NCBI GenBank assembly: GCA_028281705.1
Contig: JANQJH010000655.1
Location: forward strand, 1 to 41,207
Reading direction: 5' to 3'
Source: Verrucomicrobiales bacterium
Lineage (GTDB): Bacteria; Verrucomicrobiota; Verrucomicrobiia; Verrucomicrobiales; DEV007
DNA: 41,207 nt
Made by a program: the position numbers and the translations under genes. Positions 10,510 to 20,679 of the stretch are shown one piece after another. Below the pieces are notes generated by a model. It was not told where the DNA came from, ran no database searches, and worked only from the letters and a program-made list of their open reading frames with translations. Numbering within the stretch: position 1 is the first letter of the stretch; every line of letters starts with the position of its first letter.

Positions 10510-13500
10510 ATGCACCAATCATCCATCCCATGGCTCGCAGTCACATCACTGATTCCTCTGATCCTCACGGATACAGCTCTTTCCGACCTTGAATCATCAT
10601 CTTCATTGTCTTCGGAGGGCGGGAACATCGTGGTCACGGAGTGGGCTCGCGGGCCCGCGGTGGCCAATGGCGTGGGGCTCTCCCTCGATGATCACGGCAG
10701 GGCTTATGTGACCACGGCTGCCCGTCGAAAACAATCGAGCCTCGACATCCGGCACCATCAGGATCTGGTCAAGCAAGACCTCTCCTGGCAGACGGTTGAG
10801 GATCGGCGCCAGTTCTACCGTTCTTACCTCGATGGCCAGAAGTGGCTGCCGGATCGCAATGATGACGGGAAGCGCGACTGGCGTGATCTCACGGTGCAGA
10901 AAGACACCGTCACGCTGGTGACGGATCGCGATGGCGACGGGACCGGTGAATCCATTCGCGTGTTCGATGAATACCATAGCGAAGTCACCGGGATTGCCGC
11001 CGGCGTGCTCGCGTTGGGCAGCGATCTCTTTGTCGCGGTCGAGCCGGATTTTTTGCGTTACACAGATGAGGACGGCGATGGGATACCGGAGCGGGAAACA
11101 CTGGTGACCACGGGCCTCCAAGTGCACATGGGGCAGGGCGGGCACAACTTGAGCGGTGTCGCCCTGGGCCCCGACGGGCGCGTCTATTGGTCCCTGGCGG
11201 ACAAGGGGCATCACGTGATCACAAAGGAGGGTCGAACCTATCATCGACCCAACAGCGGGGCCATCTTCCGCTGTGAGATGGACGGTACTCAGGTCGAGCG
11301 CTACTCGACCGGAGAGCGCAACGCCCAGGAGTTGGCCTTCGATGACCACGGAAATCTCTTTAGCATGGACAATGACGGCGATTATCCCGGTGAGATGGAA
11401 CGGGCTCTCTATATCACGGAGGGGAGTGAGCACGGCTGGCGCCTGAACTGGCAGTGGCTGCGCAAGCAAGACTTCACCAAGATCAGTGGTCTCGACGCCT
11501 ACAATCCTTGGATGGAAGAGCGGCTCTACCTTCCCGATCACGAAACCCACGCGGCCTACCTCACGCCCACCCTGGGAAACTTCGGTCCGGGTCCTTGCGG
11601 ATTTACCAAGAATCCGGGGACGGCTCTCAGCGCCGAACTGACAGATTGCTTTTTCATGACCAACCAGCAAAGCCAGGTTCGCGTCTTCAAATTCCATCCC
11701 AAGGGCGCGTTCTTCTCCTTTGAGGAACTGGCGCCGATGAAGGGCGGGGTGAACAACACGGGGCTGGCCATCGGCCCGGATGGCGCGCTCTACGCGGCTT
11801 CCTATGGAGGGAACCGTGGATCCATCTTCCGATTCGATGTTGGTGAGGGTGATCGGCATCCGCTGCGAGCGGAAACGCAGCGCATCCTGGCCTCACGCTC
11901 GGAGACTGCGGCCGCCGATACCCTCGTCGCCTGGCTCGATCACCCGGATCAGCGGGTGCGGCTCAAGGGGCAGTTTGAACTCGTGCGTCGTGGGGAAACT
12001 GATAGACTGGGATCGGCGTTGCGCGAGGACGCGGCCACGCTCCTGGGCAGGCTGCACGCCATTTGGGGCATTGGGCAGCTGGCCCGGCGAGAGCCCCAGT
12101 GGCATTCCCTCCTCGAGGCGGCTTGGAAGAGCGGGGAAGAGGAACTGATGGCCCAGGCGGCCAAGGTTCTGGGTGAGATTCCCGGTGGTGTGGAGATCAT
12201 CGACCGCGAGGCTCGCGGTTTTCTCGTCACCGGGCTGGATCATTCATCGGCGCGAGTGCCTTTTTTCTGTGCCATTGCAGTAGGCCGGTTAGGTGATCGC
12301 CAGGCTGCGCCGGCGGTGATCGAGCTACTGGCATCCCGAGGTGCGAGCGATGCCTACCTGCGGCATGCCGCCGTCATGGGCCTTGCGGGAACCCTGACAT
12401 CAGCACAGCTGGCGGAACTCCACGACCATTCCAGTCGCGCGGTTCGCCTGGGCGCCATCGTCGCCTTGAGAAGGCAGGCGGCTCCCGAGGTGGCGGCCTT
12501 TTTGGACGACCGCGATGAGCTTCTCTTGCTCGAGGCAGCCCGCGCGATTCACGACGATCAATCGATCGCCGAGGCCTTGCCTGAACTGTCGGCGCTTCTC
12601 GATCGCCAGGGGCTCCAGAGTGAGGCGCTGATGCGCCGCGTGATCAACGCCGCCTTCCGCGACGGATCGGCGACCAGCCTGGGACGGCTTGTGCGCTATC
12701 TGAAACAGGGTGAGGGCACGGTCAAACTCCGGCGAACGGCCCTGGCATCCATCCTGTGGTGGTCCCAGCCTCCGGTGCTCGATCCCGTGGAGGGCCGCTA
12801 TCGCAAACACGCTCCCCGCGATTCCGCGGTGGCTGATCAAGCAGTGGCCGAACTGAAGTCGGCGATCGTGGACGACCGGGACCTGTTGGAAGTGTTGCTC
12901 AACGGTGTGGTGGAGCGCGGGCAGGCACAGTGGCTTGAAGGCTTGGATGGAGAAGAGGCCTTGGCCTGGCCGGAGGCCCATCAGGCGCTCTACCTCGAGG
13001 CCCTGGCGAAAACCAAGTCGCCGCATCTCAAGGAAGTGGTCGAACGGGGCCTGGACTCATCCCACGCCGGCGTCCGCGAGAAGGCTCGTGAGCATGCCAG
13101 TGCCGCCGGCGTCCCCCTGGTCGACGTCCTCATCGCCGTTCTCGACGATCCCAGTCCCGCAGGTCAGGGCAAGGCGGTGCTTCAGTTAGCCAAATTGGAT
13201 GGACCCAGGGCGGAGGCCAAGCTGGAGGAACTGGCGGCTCGATACCGCGCGGGCGAGGCGGAGCCGGCTTGGAAACTGGAGCTTTGGCAGGCCGCTACCT
13301 CCAAGGGATTGGAGCTTCCTGAGACATCGGATCGGCTCGAGTATGGCGGTGATCCCAAGCGGGGGCGCAAGCTCGTCATGGAGCATGCGGCGGCTCAATG
13401 TGTGCGTTGCCATCAGATTGGCAGGGAGGCGAAAAAGATCGCCCAGGCCACGGTGGGTATTGGTCCGGATCTCACACAAATTGGCGGAAAACGTGATCGC

Positions 13501-13779
13501 GCCCATCTGGTTGCCTCTTTGATGACGCCTACTTCGGAGATCTCCGAGGGCTACGGGACCATCCTGCTCACCACGGAGGACGGCACGGAGATCGCCGGGG
13601 TCCTCTCGAAGAAAACCGAGTCGGAGTGGGTCGTCACCCTGCCGGAGGGCAATAACAGGTCGATCGATCCTCAAGACGTCAGAGAACACACTTTGACCTC
13701 GGCGATGCCGCCGGTTGGTTTGCTCATGAAGCCGGAGGAAATCCGGGATGTCGTGAGCTATCTGGCGACCTTGAAGTAG
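10510..13779 (+). CDS. Secreted PVC-type dehydrogenase/c-type cytochrome with propeller and HEAT repeats
   Basis: The 1089-residue protein has a signal peptide (MHQSSIPWLAVTSLIPLIL). A beta-propeller region of the 'putative membrane-bound dehydrogenase' class follows (about 35-440), with blades rich in DGDG and GPDG motifs. HEAT-like helical repeats cover about 450-900. The C-terminal cytochrome domain is the Pirellula/Verrucomicrobium heme-binding type: CVRCH at 964-968 binds heme, and a methionine in SAMPPVG near 1069 may be the distal ligand. Such proteins are numerous in Planctomycetes and Verrucomicrobia and are thought to oxidise sugars or similar compounds outside the cytoplasm; substrates are largely unknown. 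An in-frame extension to 10363 exists, but it would bury the signal peptide, so I start at 10510. Confidence 0.9.
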   Translation: MHQSSIPWLAVTSLIPLILTDTALSDLESSSSLSSEGGNIVVTEWARGPAVANGVGLSLDDHGRAYVTTAARRKQSSLDIRHHQDLVKQDLSWQTVEDRRQFYRSYLDGQKWLPDRNDDGKRDWRDLTVQKDTVTLVTDRDGDGTGESIRVFDEYHSEVTGIAAGVLALGSDLFVAVEPDFLRYTDEDGDGIPERETLVTTGLQVHMGQGGHNLSGVALGPDGRVYWSLADKGHHVITKEGRTYHRPNSGAIFRCEMDGTQVERYSTGERNAQELAFDDHGNLFSMDNDGDYPGEMERALYITEGSEHGWRLNWQWLRKQDFTKISGLDAYNPWMEERLYLPDHETHAAYLTPTLGNFGPGPCGFTKNPGTALSAELTDCFFMTNQQSQVRVFKFHPKGAFFSFEELAPMKGGVNNTGLAIGPDGALYAASYGGNRGSIFRFDVGEGDRHPLRAETQRILASRSETAAADTLVAWLDHPDQRVRLKGQFELVRRGETDRLGSALREDAATLLGRLHAIWGIGQLARREPQWHSLLEAAWKSGEEELMAQAAKVLGEIPGGVEIIDREARGFLVTGLDHSSARVPFFCAIAVGRLGDRQAAPAVIELLASRGASDAYLRHAAVMGLAGTLTSAQLAELHDHSSRAVRLGAIVALRRQAAPEVAAFLDDRDELLLLEAARAIHDDQSIAEALPELSALLDRQGLQSEALMRRVINAAFRDGSATSLGRLVRYLKQGEGTVKLRRTALASILWWSQPPVLDPVEGRYRKHAPRDSAVADQAVAELKSAIVDDRDLLEVLLNGVVERGQAQWLEGLDGEEALAWPEAHQALYLEALAKTKSPHLKEVVERGLDSSHAGVREKAREHASAAGVPLVDVLIAVLDDPSPAGQGKAVLQLAKLDGPRAEAKLEELAARYRAGEAEPAWKLELWQAATSKGLELPETSDRLEYGGDPKRGRKLVMEHAAAQCVRCHQIGREAKKIAQATVGIGPDLTQIGGKRDRAHLVASLMTPTSEISEGYGTILLTTEDGTEIAGVLSKKTESEWVVTLPEGNNRSIDPQDVREHTLTSAMPPVGLLMKPEEIRDVVSYLATLK

Positions 13780-13805
13780 GAGGTTGTGGGCACTGTTGGG
13801 GAAGA

Positions 13806-16800
13806 CTAGCGCCTTTCGAAAGCGCGGAGTTCGCCGTTGTTCAGGGTGACCACAATATCTTGTTTCCCGTCACCGTTGAGGTCGGTCAGGGCCAGGCCTT
13901 TGGCATCGCCGGCGACCACGAGGCCGCTTTTGTTAGGCCAAACGGGGGACAAGCGACCGGAACCGTTGCCTCGCAGGAGGAGACTGACGCCTCCGTCCAT
14001 GTTGCCGGTTTCGCGTTGCGGGCTATGGGAGTTCCCGATGAGGTAGATATCGGAATGGCCGTCGCCATCAACGTCGTGGAGAGCAATGCCATAGACGGGA
14101 AATGCCTGAGCGAGACGGGGTAGGGGATCGAATCGAAACACTCCTTTTCCATCGTTGAAGAAGATTCCCGATGTGAGGGTGTTGGCCTCGAAACGCCGTG
14201 CCTTCTCGATGCGTTCCTCCGAGTAGATGGCCTCCAGGGAACGGCTGGCAAAGGCGTGGAAGGATGTCAGCTTCTTTCGCAGCGCAGGCATGGCATGGGT
14301 GGAACAACTGAAGCCGCGCCGGGGCAAACAGACATCGCCTTCAAACTTGGCCTCGAGAATTCGCGGTGTTCCCGTCCCGTCGAGATCACCGAAGTAGAGG
14401 AGTTCAGGGTGTTCTGCCGTGGCCTTGTACTTGGTATTGAGTCCGAGGTTGCCCGCGACGAGGTCGATGTCGCCATCGCCATCGACGTCTCCTGCCGCGA
14501 GGCTGCTCCACAGTCCTGTGAACTCTGCCAGGGCGGATCGCCCGGTGGCTTCGACAAGGGATCCCTCCTTGTTGAGAAAGACGCGCACGGGCCCCCATTC
14601 GGTGGCCAGGATGAGGTCTTCCCAGGAATCGTTGTCGATGTCCGCCCAGGCGGCGGCCGTGACCATGCCGATTTTCTCGAGCTTTGCCTCGTTCGCCAGA
14701 TCGCGAAACTGCGACTTGCCGGCCACGGTGTCGTTACGCAGCAGTTGACTGCGAGGAGTCTCCGGGTAGCGCCCGGGGATCACGCGCCCGCCGACGAAGA
14801 CATCGAGGTCGCCGTCGTGATCGTAATCCGAGACGGCTACGGGCCCACCACTGGCTCCGCACGGGGGAAGCGCGGTTTTGGCGTGAGAAAAGTCCCCTTT
14901 GCCGTCGTTGAGGTAGAGACGGTCTTGAAAGACACGGCGATCGTTGGGCGCGCCCTCGACGCCTCCGCTCACGACATAGAGGTCTTGATCCCCATCACCG
15001 TCGGCGTCGAAGAAAACGGCGGTGATGTCTTCACATTCGGTGTGCTGGTCGAATGGCGTCACCGCCGGCGCCTTCTTTCGAAAGTAGAGCCGGCCGGGGG
15101 TACCGGCGCCCTGGCAGAGGTAAAATTCCTCCGTCCCGTTGCCGTCGACATCGGCAAATGCGATCCCCGGTCCGAGTTGTGAATGCTTGCTAGGGAGCAA
15201 GGGTTGGCGCGCAAAGTCGTCAAAGGGACGTTCCCGGTGTCGGATGCCCTTGAGCTTCTGACTGGAGACGAAAAAGGTGGCCTCCTTCGCCGTGGACGGA
15301 GACTGTTGTGGCCGGCCGGAGGGTTCGCGAATGGTGTAGCGGTGATCGGTCGCCAGGTTTTCGAAGCTCTGGGTATGCCCACTGGGCCACCGGATGGTGA
15401 GTTTCGAGATCGTCTCATGCAAGCCGAGACCAAAATGCACCACCGGTTCGGGGGAGGACATGAACCCGCGAGACGAGGTGAGATAGCGCGTGAGCACTTG
15501 GTCCGAGTCCTTCGGCCGGACGGTGACTAACGTTCCCAATCCGAAGCGATTGCTACTGGCGCCGACGAGTCTCACGGCCATGCGTTTTCCCGAATGCTCT
15601 TGGTTTCGATAAAGCGAGGGTGCTCCGTCGAAGTGGTTGATCACGGCGTCGAGATCTCCATCGCCGTCGAGGTCGGACAGCGCCGAACCAAAACTCACAC
15701 TGTTTGTATCGAGCCCCCAGGCCTTGCCGACCTCTTGCATCTTGAGACCGCCGCGGTTTCTAAAGGCGCGATTGGTTTGCCGCAGCGGTTTCTGGGCGTA
15801 CCAGAAATCGTAGTAGCGATCCCAGCCATCCTTGGAGGGAGCTCTGGCCCGGAGGTCGCTGTTGAGCCAATCGCGGCTCATGCCGGTGGTGACGACGAGG
15901 TCTTCCCAGCCGTCGTTATCGAGGTCGCCGAAATTGACCGACCAGGTCCAGTCCGTCTTGGAAACGCCCAGCAGGTGGGCGGATTCCATGAACCGATCGG
16001 TGCCGGTGTTGAGGTAGAAGGCGTTCCGCATGTACTGCGGCGGCACGGGATGATTGAGAAACCAGGCATCGCTGTCCGGTCCTGACATGTTGCCCATCTG
16101 CATCTTCTCGTTGTAGTGGGTGCTTCCCGCCATGTCCGTGGCCAGTATGTCTAACAAACCGTCGTTGTTGATGTCGGCGATGTCGACGCCCATGGAAAAC
16201 CAAGGGGTGTGGGGCAGGGAAGACGCGGTCCGGTTGGTGAAGGTGACCTTGCCGTCCGGGCCTGCACCGTTGTTCGTCCAGAGCTGGTCCGGGCCGAAGA
16301 AGTCATTGGCCACATAAAGATCGGGCCAGCCGTCTCCGTTCCAATCCCACCAGGTGGCGGAGAGGCCGTAATGGTTACCACTCATCCCGACCTCGCGGGT
16401 CACGTCCGTGAACGGTTTGCCGGGGCCTTCATTGCGGTAGAGATGATCGTACTGACCGGCGTCAATTCTCTTGTAGCCTTGTTTGCCCGGAAGCTTGATC
16501 AGATCGGCGTACTGGCGGAAAGCCTCGGGAAGGACGGGCTCTCCGTTCGCGTCCCGGCCGACGGAAAATCGTTCGTGGCGCAGAGATTCGGGCGCCGGGA
16601 GCCGGTTGGTGACGACAAAGAGATCGAGATCGCCATCGCGGTCGTAGTCGGCGAAGGTGCCCACGACGCTGGCGCCGCGGAAATCGACCCCAAGGGCTCT
16701 GGCACTTTCCACCAGGAGACGCTTGCCGGCGCGGGCGCGATTGAGATAGAGGCGATTGGGGCAATCGAAACCGCAGACATAGAGGTCGAGCCAGCCATCG

Positions 16801-17153
16801 TTGTCCACATCCGCCCAGGTGGCGCCGGTGGCCCAGGTGCCCGCCTTTGGTTGAGGCGTGAGGATCGAAGAACGATTGGCGAAGCGAAAGTCCCCGAGAT
16901 TCTGATAGAGCTGGCCGCCCCTTGTCTGTCCGCAGAGGAAGAGGTCGGGGAGTCCGTCCTTGTCATAGTCGCCCAAGGCCACCCCGCCACCGGAGAAGGC
17001 GTTGGTCAACTGGTCCCGGTGTTTGGCCGGAGGGTTCCAACGATGCCTGAAGTCCACCCCCGACCGGGCGGCATCCATCGCCTGGAAGAGGGGCGATCCC
17101 TCCGGCGAAATGACGGCGATGAACCCGAGAAGATGACTCAACCACATTGGCAT
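13806..17153 (-). CDS. Secreted FG-GAP/VCBS repeat protein with central ASPIC/UnbV domain (CRTAC1-like)
   Basis: This 1115-residue protein carries many calcium-binding-type FG-GAP repeats of the pattern DxDxDGxxD (for example DYDKDGLPDLF, DLDGDGDLD, DVDGDGHSDIY), which form beta-propellers. An ASPIC/UnbV domain sits at about 540-625 (SSNRFGLGTLVTV through IRWPSGH). A second set of FG-GAP repeats fills the C-terminal 450 residues, giving two propeller sets around ASPIC. The first 15 residues are a short hydrophobic signal-like stretch. Known relatives are extracellular or periplasmic and are often adhesion or scaffold proteins; no catalytic motif is visible. The start could be the first ATG or the third codon, also ATG. 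Its end is 26 bp from the convergent cytochrome gene. Confidence 0.88.
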   Translation of the reverse strand: MPMWLSHLLGFIAVISPEGSPLFQAMDAARSGVDFRHRWNPPAKHRDQLTNAFSGGGVALGDYDKDGLPDLFLCGQTRGGQLYQNLGDFRFANRSSILTPQPKAGTWATGATWADVDNDGWLDLYVCGFDCPNRLYLNRARAGKRLLVESARALGVDFRGASVVGTFADYDRDGDLDLFVVTNRLPAPESLRHERFSVGRDANGEPVLPEAFRQYADLIKLPGKQGYKRIDAGQYDHLYRNEGPGKPFTDVTREVGMSGNHYGLSATWWDWNGDGWPDLYVANDFFGPDQLWTNNGAGPDGKVTFTNRTASSLPHTPWFSMGVDIADINNDGLLDILATDMAGSTHYNEKMQMGNMSGPDSDAWFLNHPVPPQYMRNAFYLNTGTDRFMESAHLLGVSKTDWTWSVNFGDLDNDGWEDLVVTTGMSRDWLNSDLRARAPSKDGWDRYYDFWYAQKPLRQTNRAFRNRGGLKMQEVGKAWGLDTNSVSFGSALSDLDGDGDLDAVINHFDGAPSLYRNQEHSGKRMAVRLVGASSNRFGLGTLVTVRPKDSDQVLTRYLTSSRGFMSSPEPVVHFGLGLHETISKLTIRWPSGHTQSFENLATDHRYTIREPSGRPQQSPSTAKEATFFVSSQKLKGIRHRERPFDDFARQPLLPSKHSQLGPGIAFADVDGNGTEEFYLCQGAGTPGRLYFRKKAPAVTPFDQHTECEDITAVFFDADGDGDQDLYVVSGGVEGAPNDRRVFQDRLYLNDGKGDFSHAKTALPPCGASGGPVAVSDYDHDGDLDVFVGGRVIPGRYPETPRSQLLRNDTVAGKSQFRDLANEAKLEKIGMVTAAAWADIDNDSWEDLILATEWGPVRVFLNKEGSLVEATGRSALAEFTGLWSSLAAGDVDGDGDIDLVAGNLGLNTKYKATAEHPELLYFGDLDGTGTPRILEAKFEGDVCLPRRGFSCSTHAMPALRKKLTSFHAFASRSLEAIYSEERIEKARRFEANTLTSGIFFNDGKGVFRFDPLPRLAQAFPVYGIALHDVDGDGHSDIYLIGNSHSPQRETGNMDGGVSLLLRGNGSGRLSPVWPNKSGLVVAGDAKGLALTDLNGDGKQDIVVTLNNGELRAFERR

Positions 17154-17230
17154 GGCGCCACTCTTTCAGGTAGAGGCGGTCAATGCAATCCCGTGATGAT
17201 GGCTGAGGCCGACGGCTGCCGGCGGGCTGT

Positions 17231-20200
17231 CTATAGATCTGTCAGGACGCGGTAGAAGAGATCGTCGGCCTCGATGGTATCCGTGTAACTCGTCGTTCCG
17301 CCCTCGTCGCCCGGGAGTCCGGCGGCGCTGTCTTCCCAGTTGATCAAGTCGGCACTGGTTTGCACGGTGTAGCTTGCACCCTCCGAGCTGGGCCACGTGA
17401 GGGTGACTTCATTGCCATCCCGGGTGATCGATTGGATCTCGAAGTCTCCAGTCGGGGGCGGGGGAACGTCATCGCCGGGCAGAGGCTCACCGGGGTTTGT
17501 GTGCAAATAGATCACATCGTCAGCGGTCAGTTCCTTTTGGTAGATCTGGAAATCATCCATGACTCCGGTGAGGCCTAACTGGCCGGAAACAGCTCCGATC
17601 TGGAAAGCGCCGCTCTTGCTCACGTCGAATCCCTGGCTACCGGTTTCCTCGGTCAGGAGCTCTCCATTCACATAGAGGCGAATGCGGTCCACCGTGGGGT
17701 CTTCGCTTCCGTTCTCGTCCGCGTAGGTGAAGACGATGTGAAAGGTCTCACCCGGGGTGAGGAAGGGAGCAGAAGTGAGTGATTCCGTGCCGTCACTGAT
17801 CCATTGGACGGGGTCGGTTCCGCCGGTGACCGCGAGGGCGACGCCAAAGGGATCGCCGGGCGTTTCGTCCCCGCGCCCAAAGAGGCCGGAGGTGGTCCCG
17901 ATGTCGGCGGGATCGATGGCCACCCAGAAGGCATAGCTACCGATAGCCAGGGACGGCAGGTCGAGTTCGGCCGGAACTTCGCCAAAGCCGGCGCCGGCGC
18001 CGCCCCCGTCCGTGAGGCTGACCGCCGTGCCGTCGGCGAGGGCATCGGCCCCGAGGGTGAAGCCGCCTCCGTCCGCACCGCGGTAGAGCCCGTGGAAACC
18101 GTTGCCCGAGGCATCTCTCATCTCGGTGCCCTCGGTTTCGTCCATCTTGTAATGCGCCAAGAGGCGGTTGGAGTTCTCGATCTTCACGCGGAACTGCACG
18201 TGGGTGACGGCTTCATTCTCGTCATTGCTTTCGATTTCCAGGGTGGCGCGGAAAGTCCCGGTGGACGAGTTGGGGGGTGTGTAAGTCACCTCGAGGTCGG
18301 CGAAGGCTCCGGGGGCCAGCGTGGCCGGCAGTTCACTGACACTAAAGCGATCCGCGTTCTCGCCGGTGATGGAAGAACCCGTGATCGTCAGTTCTTTCTC
18401 GGCGCCGCTATTGACCAGTCTCAGGGTGCGCTTGAGGACGCCGGGATTGCCGGGGAAGGCGCCGAAATCCAACACCGAGGTGGTCGATAGGTTAGGATCA
18501 CCGATGACGCTGAGGACGCCGTTTTCCATGACCTGCACGACCTCGTCTGCCGTGAGCGTGGTGGCGAAGACGCCGACGTCATCGATGTTGCCGACGAAGA
18601 AGAAGCCATCTCCGAGGTCTTGGCCGGCACCGATGTTGAATGGCGTGGTGTCGTTCGGAGCGATGGAGTCATTCGACTCCACCGCGAGTTCTCCATCGAC
18701 ATAGAGCTTTTTCACCTCCTCGGCGTCGTCATAGGTGATGGCCAGGTGTTGCCATTCGCCCAACTTGACCTCCGGGCCATCGAGGGTCTGCCAGTTGCCG
18801 GCAACTTCGCCATTACCGCTCCAGAAGGTCCAGGCGCCGCCGGGCTCGTTGTCGTAGATGAGGTAGCCCTGGCTGTCGGGATTGAGGTCGTGCCGGCTGG
18901 TGACGGGCGAATTCCAGGCGCCGGCGCCGCCGTCCGACTTGGCCCAGAGGGTGAGGGTGAAGCTCTCGGGGTTGAGCGCCTCATTGAACGGGACCTGGAT
19001 ACCTCCGCTGCCTTCAAAGAGCGCGGAAGTGCCGGTGACTGCGGTGGCACCCTCCTGACCAAAGGTGATGCCGTCACCCGGCGTGCCGTGAAAGCTGCCG
19101 AAGACGTCCATGACCGAGTCCTCGCCGCTGGTGCCGGCGGGATCGTCGAGCGGCCAATAGGCGACCAAGGGATTCGGATTGATCACCTTGACCTTGAGCG
19201 GCACCTGGACGGTGGGTGTGCGAGGGTCGTTGGTTTGCAGTTCTGCTACGGCGGTGAAGGATCCGAATCGTTCTTCGGGAGCAAAGCTGAGTTCGATGAG
19301 CGCTTGCGTTCCAGGGCCCACGGGATCCGGAAGGGTGGCGGTGAAGAGATCGGCGTGGCGACCGGTGAAGGTAATCGCACTGAGAAGCAAATCCTGTGTG
19401 GTCCCATCGTTTTGAATGGGAATCTGGCCGGCGTGGGGACCGCTGTTGATCTGGAATTCGCCCAGATTGATTTCAGCGGGCGCATTGAGGAAGGGATCCC
19501 GAACAATGCCTTGCACGGCAATGGCGAAGTCCGGTTCTGTGGAGCTGCTATTGGACACGCTGAGATTCACGGAGAAGGCACCGGTTCCTCCCTGGGGATC
19601 AAACGCGAGGTCGATGTTTCCTTGGGTGCCCGGGGCCAGGACACCGGGAAAGCTCTCCACGCTGAAGTTGGCCTCGTTTTCCCCACTGAGGGAGACGCCC
19701 GTGATCTGGAGATCCTGGGTGGCCCCGGTGTTGGTCACCGGGATCTCAATCGTGCCGCCCCCGGAGGCAAAGTCCAAGTCCCAGGAACGCCGGGCGGAGA
19801 TGCCGGGATCGCCTAACAGGCTGGCCACACCGCTGTTCATGATCTGTTGGATGGTCTCTTCGGAGACCGCTTCGTCTAACAAACCGACGTCATCGATGAG
19901 GCCGACGAAGAAGAACCCGTCGCCGAAGTCTTGGCCGGCACCGACGTTGAAGGGCGTGGTGTCATTGGGGGCGATGGAATCATTGGATTCCACCTCGAGC
20001 ACGCCATCGACATAGAGCTTCTTGGTCTCCGTTTCGTTGTCGTAGGTAATGGCGACGTGTTGCCACTCGCCTAGTTTGACCTCGGGGCCGTCGAGGGTTT
20101 GCCAATTGCCCCCTTCGGTGCCATTGCCGCTCCAGAAGGTCCAGGCCCCATTGGGCTGGTTGTCGTAGATGAGGTAGCCCTGGCTGTCGGGGTTGAGGTC

Positions 20201-20566
20201 GTGGCGGCTGGTCACGGGAGAGTTCCACGCCCCGGCACCGCCGTCGGATTTGGCCCAAAGGGCGAGGGTGAAGCTCTCGGGGTTCAAGCCCTCGGACCAC
20301 TCCGCCTGGATGCCGCCGGTGCCCGTGAACTCGGCCGCCGAGCCGGTGCCGGCATGGGCCCCGGGGTGACCAAAGGTGACGCCGTCGCCCACCGTGCCCA
20401 CATGCCCGTTGATGGGGTCGGTGACGGTGTCGGCGCCCTCCGCGTCGTCGAGAGACCAATGGAAGACGACCTCGGCCTGGAGGCCGGGTAGCAGGTAAAA
20501 GAAGAAGGAGAGCAGGGGGATGAAGTACGCTTTCATGGGTTGTTGAGGCAACTTTGGCAAAGCCAT
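17231..20566 (-). CDS. Secreted LamG / choice-of-anchor D repeat protein
   Basis: The protein has a signal peptide (FIPLLSFFFYLLPGLQA) followed by three LamG/concanavalin-like domains, the first two nearly identical (repeat period 437 residues). They are separated by choice-of-anchor D/ASH-type Ig-like domains (motifs such as DLQITGVSLSGENEANFSV). A short C-terminal beta module (SYTVQTSADLINW to FYRVL) closes the protein. LamG domains usually bind glycans, so this is probably a surface or matrix-binding protein; no catalytic domain is visible. Two starts compete: ATG at 20564-20566, with GGAAG well placed upstream, and ATG at 20534-20536, which gives a cleaner signal peptide. It is divergent from the LTD-CotH gene at 20680, and the 113 bp between them must hold both promoters. 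Confidence 0.85.
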   Translation of the reverse strand: MALPKLPQQPMKAYFIPLLSFFFYLLPGLQAEVVFHWSLDDAEGADTVTDPINGHVGTVGDGVTFGHPGAHAGTGSAAEFTGTGGIQAEWSEGLNPESFTLALWAKSDGGAGAWNSPVTSRHDLNPDSQGYLIYDNQPNGAWTFWSGNGTEGGNWQTLDGPEVKLGEWQHVAITYDNETETKKLYVDGVLEVESNDSIAPNDTTPFNVGAGQDFGDGFFFVGLIDDVGLLDEAVSEETIQQIMNSGVASLLGDPGISARRSWDLDFASGGGTIEIPVTNTGATQDLQITGVSLSGENEANFSVESFPGVLAPGTQGNIDLAFDPQGGTGAFSVNLSVSNSSSTEPDFAIAVQGIVRDPFLNAPAEINLGEFQINSGPHAGQIPIQNDGTTQDLLLSAITFTGRHADLFTATLPDPVGPGTQALIELSFAPEERFGSFTAVAELQTNDPRTPTVQVPLKVKVINPNPLVAYWPLDDPAGTSGEDSVMDVFGSFHGTPGDGITFGQEGATAVTGTSALFEGSGGIQVPFNEALNPESFTLTLWAKSDGGAGAWNSPVTSRHDLNPDSQGYLIYDNEPGGAWTFWSGNGEVAGNWQTLDGPEVKLGEWQHLAITYDDAEEVKKLYVDGELAVESNDSIAPNDTTPFNIGAGQDLGDGFFFVGNIDDVGVFATTLTADEVVQVMENGVLSVIGDPNLSTTSVLDFGAFPGNPGVLKRTLRLVNSGAEKELTITGSSITGENADRFSVSELPATLAPGAFADLEVTYTPPNSSTGTFRATLEIESNDENEAVTHVQFRVKIENSNRLLAHYKMDETEGTEMRDASGNGFHGLYRGADGGGFTLGADALADGTAVSLTDGGGAGAGFGEVPAELDLPSLAIGSYAFWVAIDPADIGTTSGLFGRGDETPGDPFGVALAVTGGTDPVQWISDGTESLTSAPFLTPGETFHIVFTYADENGSEDPTVDRIRLYVNGELLTEETGSQGFDVSKSGAFQIGAVSGQLGLTGVMDDFQIYQKELTADDVIYLHTNPGEPLPGDDVPPPPTGDFEIQSITRDGNEVTLTWPSSEGASYTVQTSADLINWEDSAAGLPGDEGGTTSYTDTIEADDLFYRVLTDL

Positions 20567-20679
20567 GGATCGCTTCCGAGTCGATGTCAACGGGTTCTCG
20601 AGAGGCGATGATGACCCCCTCTTGCCGGCATGATGAATCGTCCTTGTGTCCGGGATCGGCCTATGAGATCGGTAAGGTG

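Noticed and set aside
13809-13826. Palindrome around TTTCGAAA between the cytochrome and FG-GAP genes as a bidirectional terminator
   Set aside because: It lies within the FG-GAP coding sequence and no T-tract follows on either strand.
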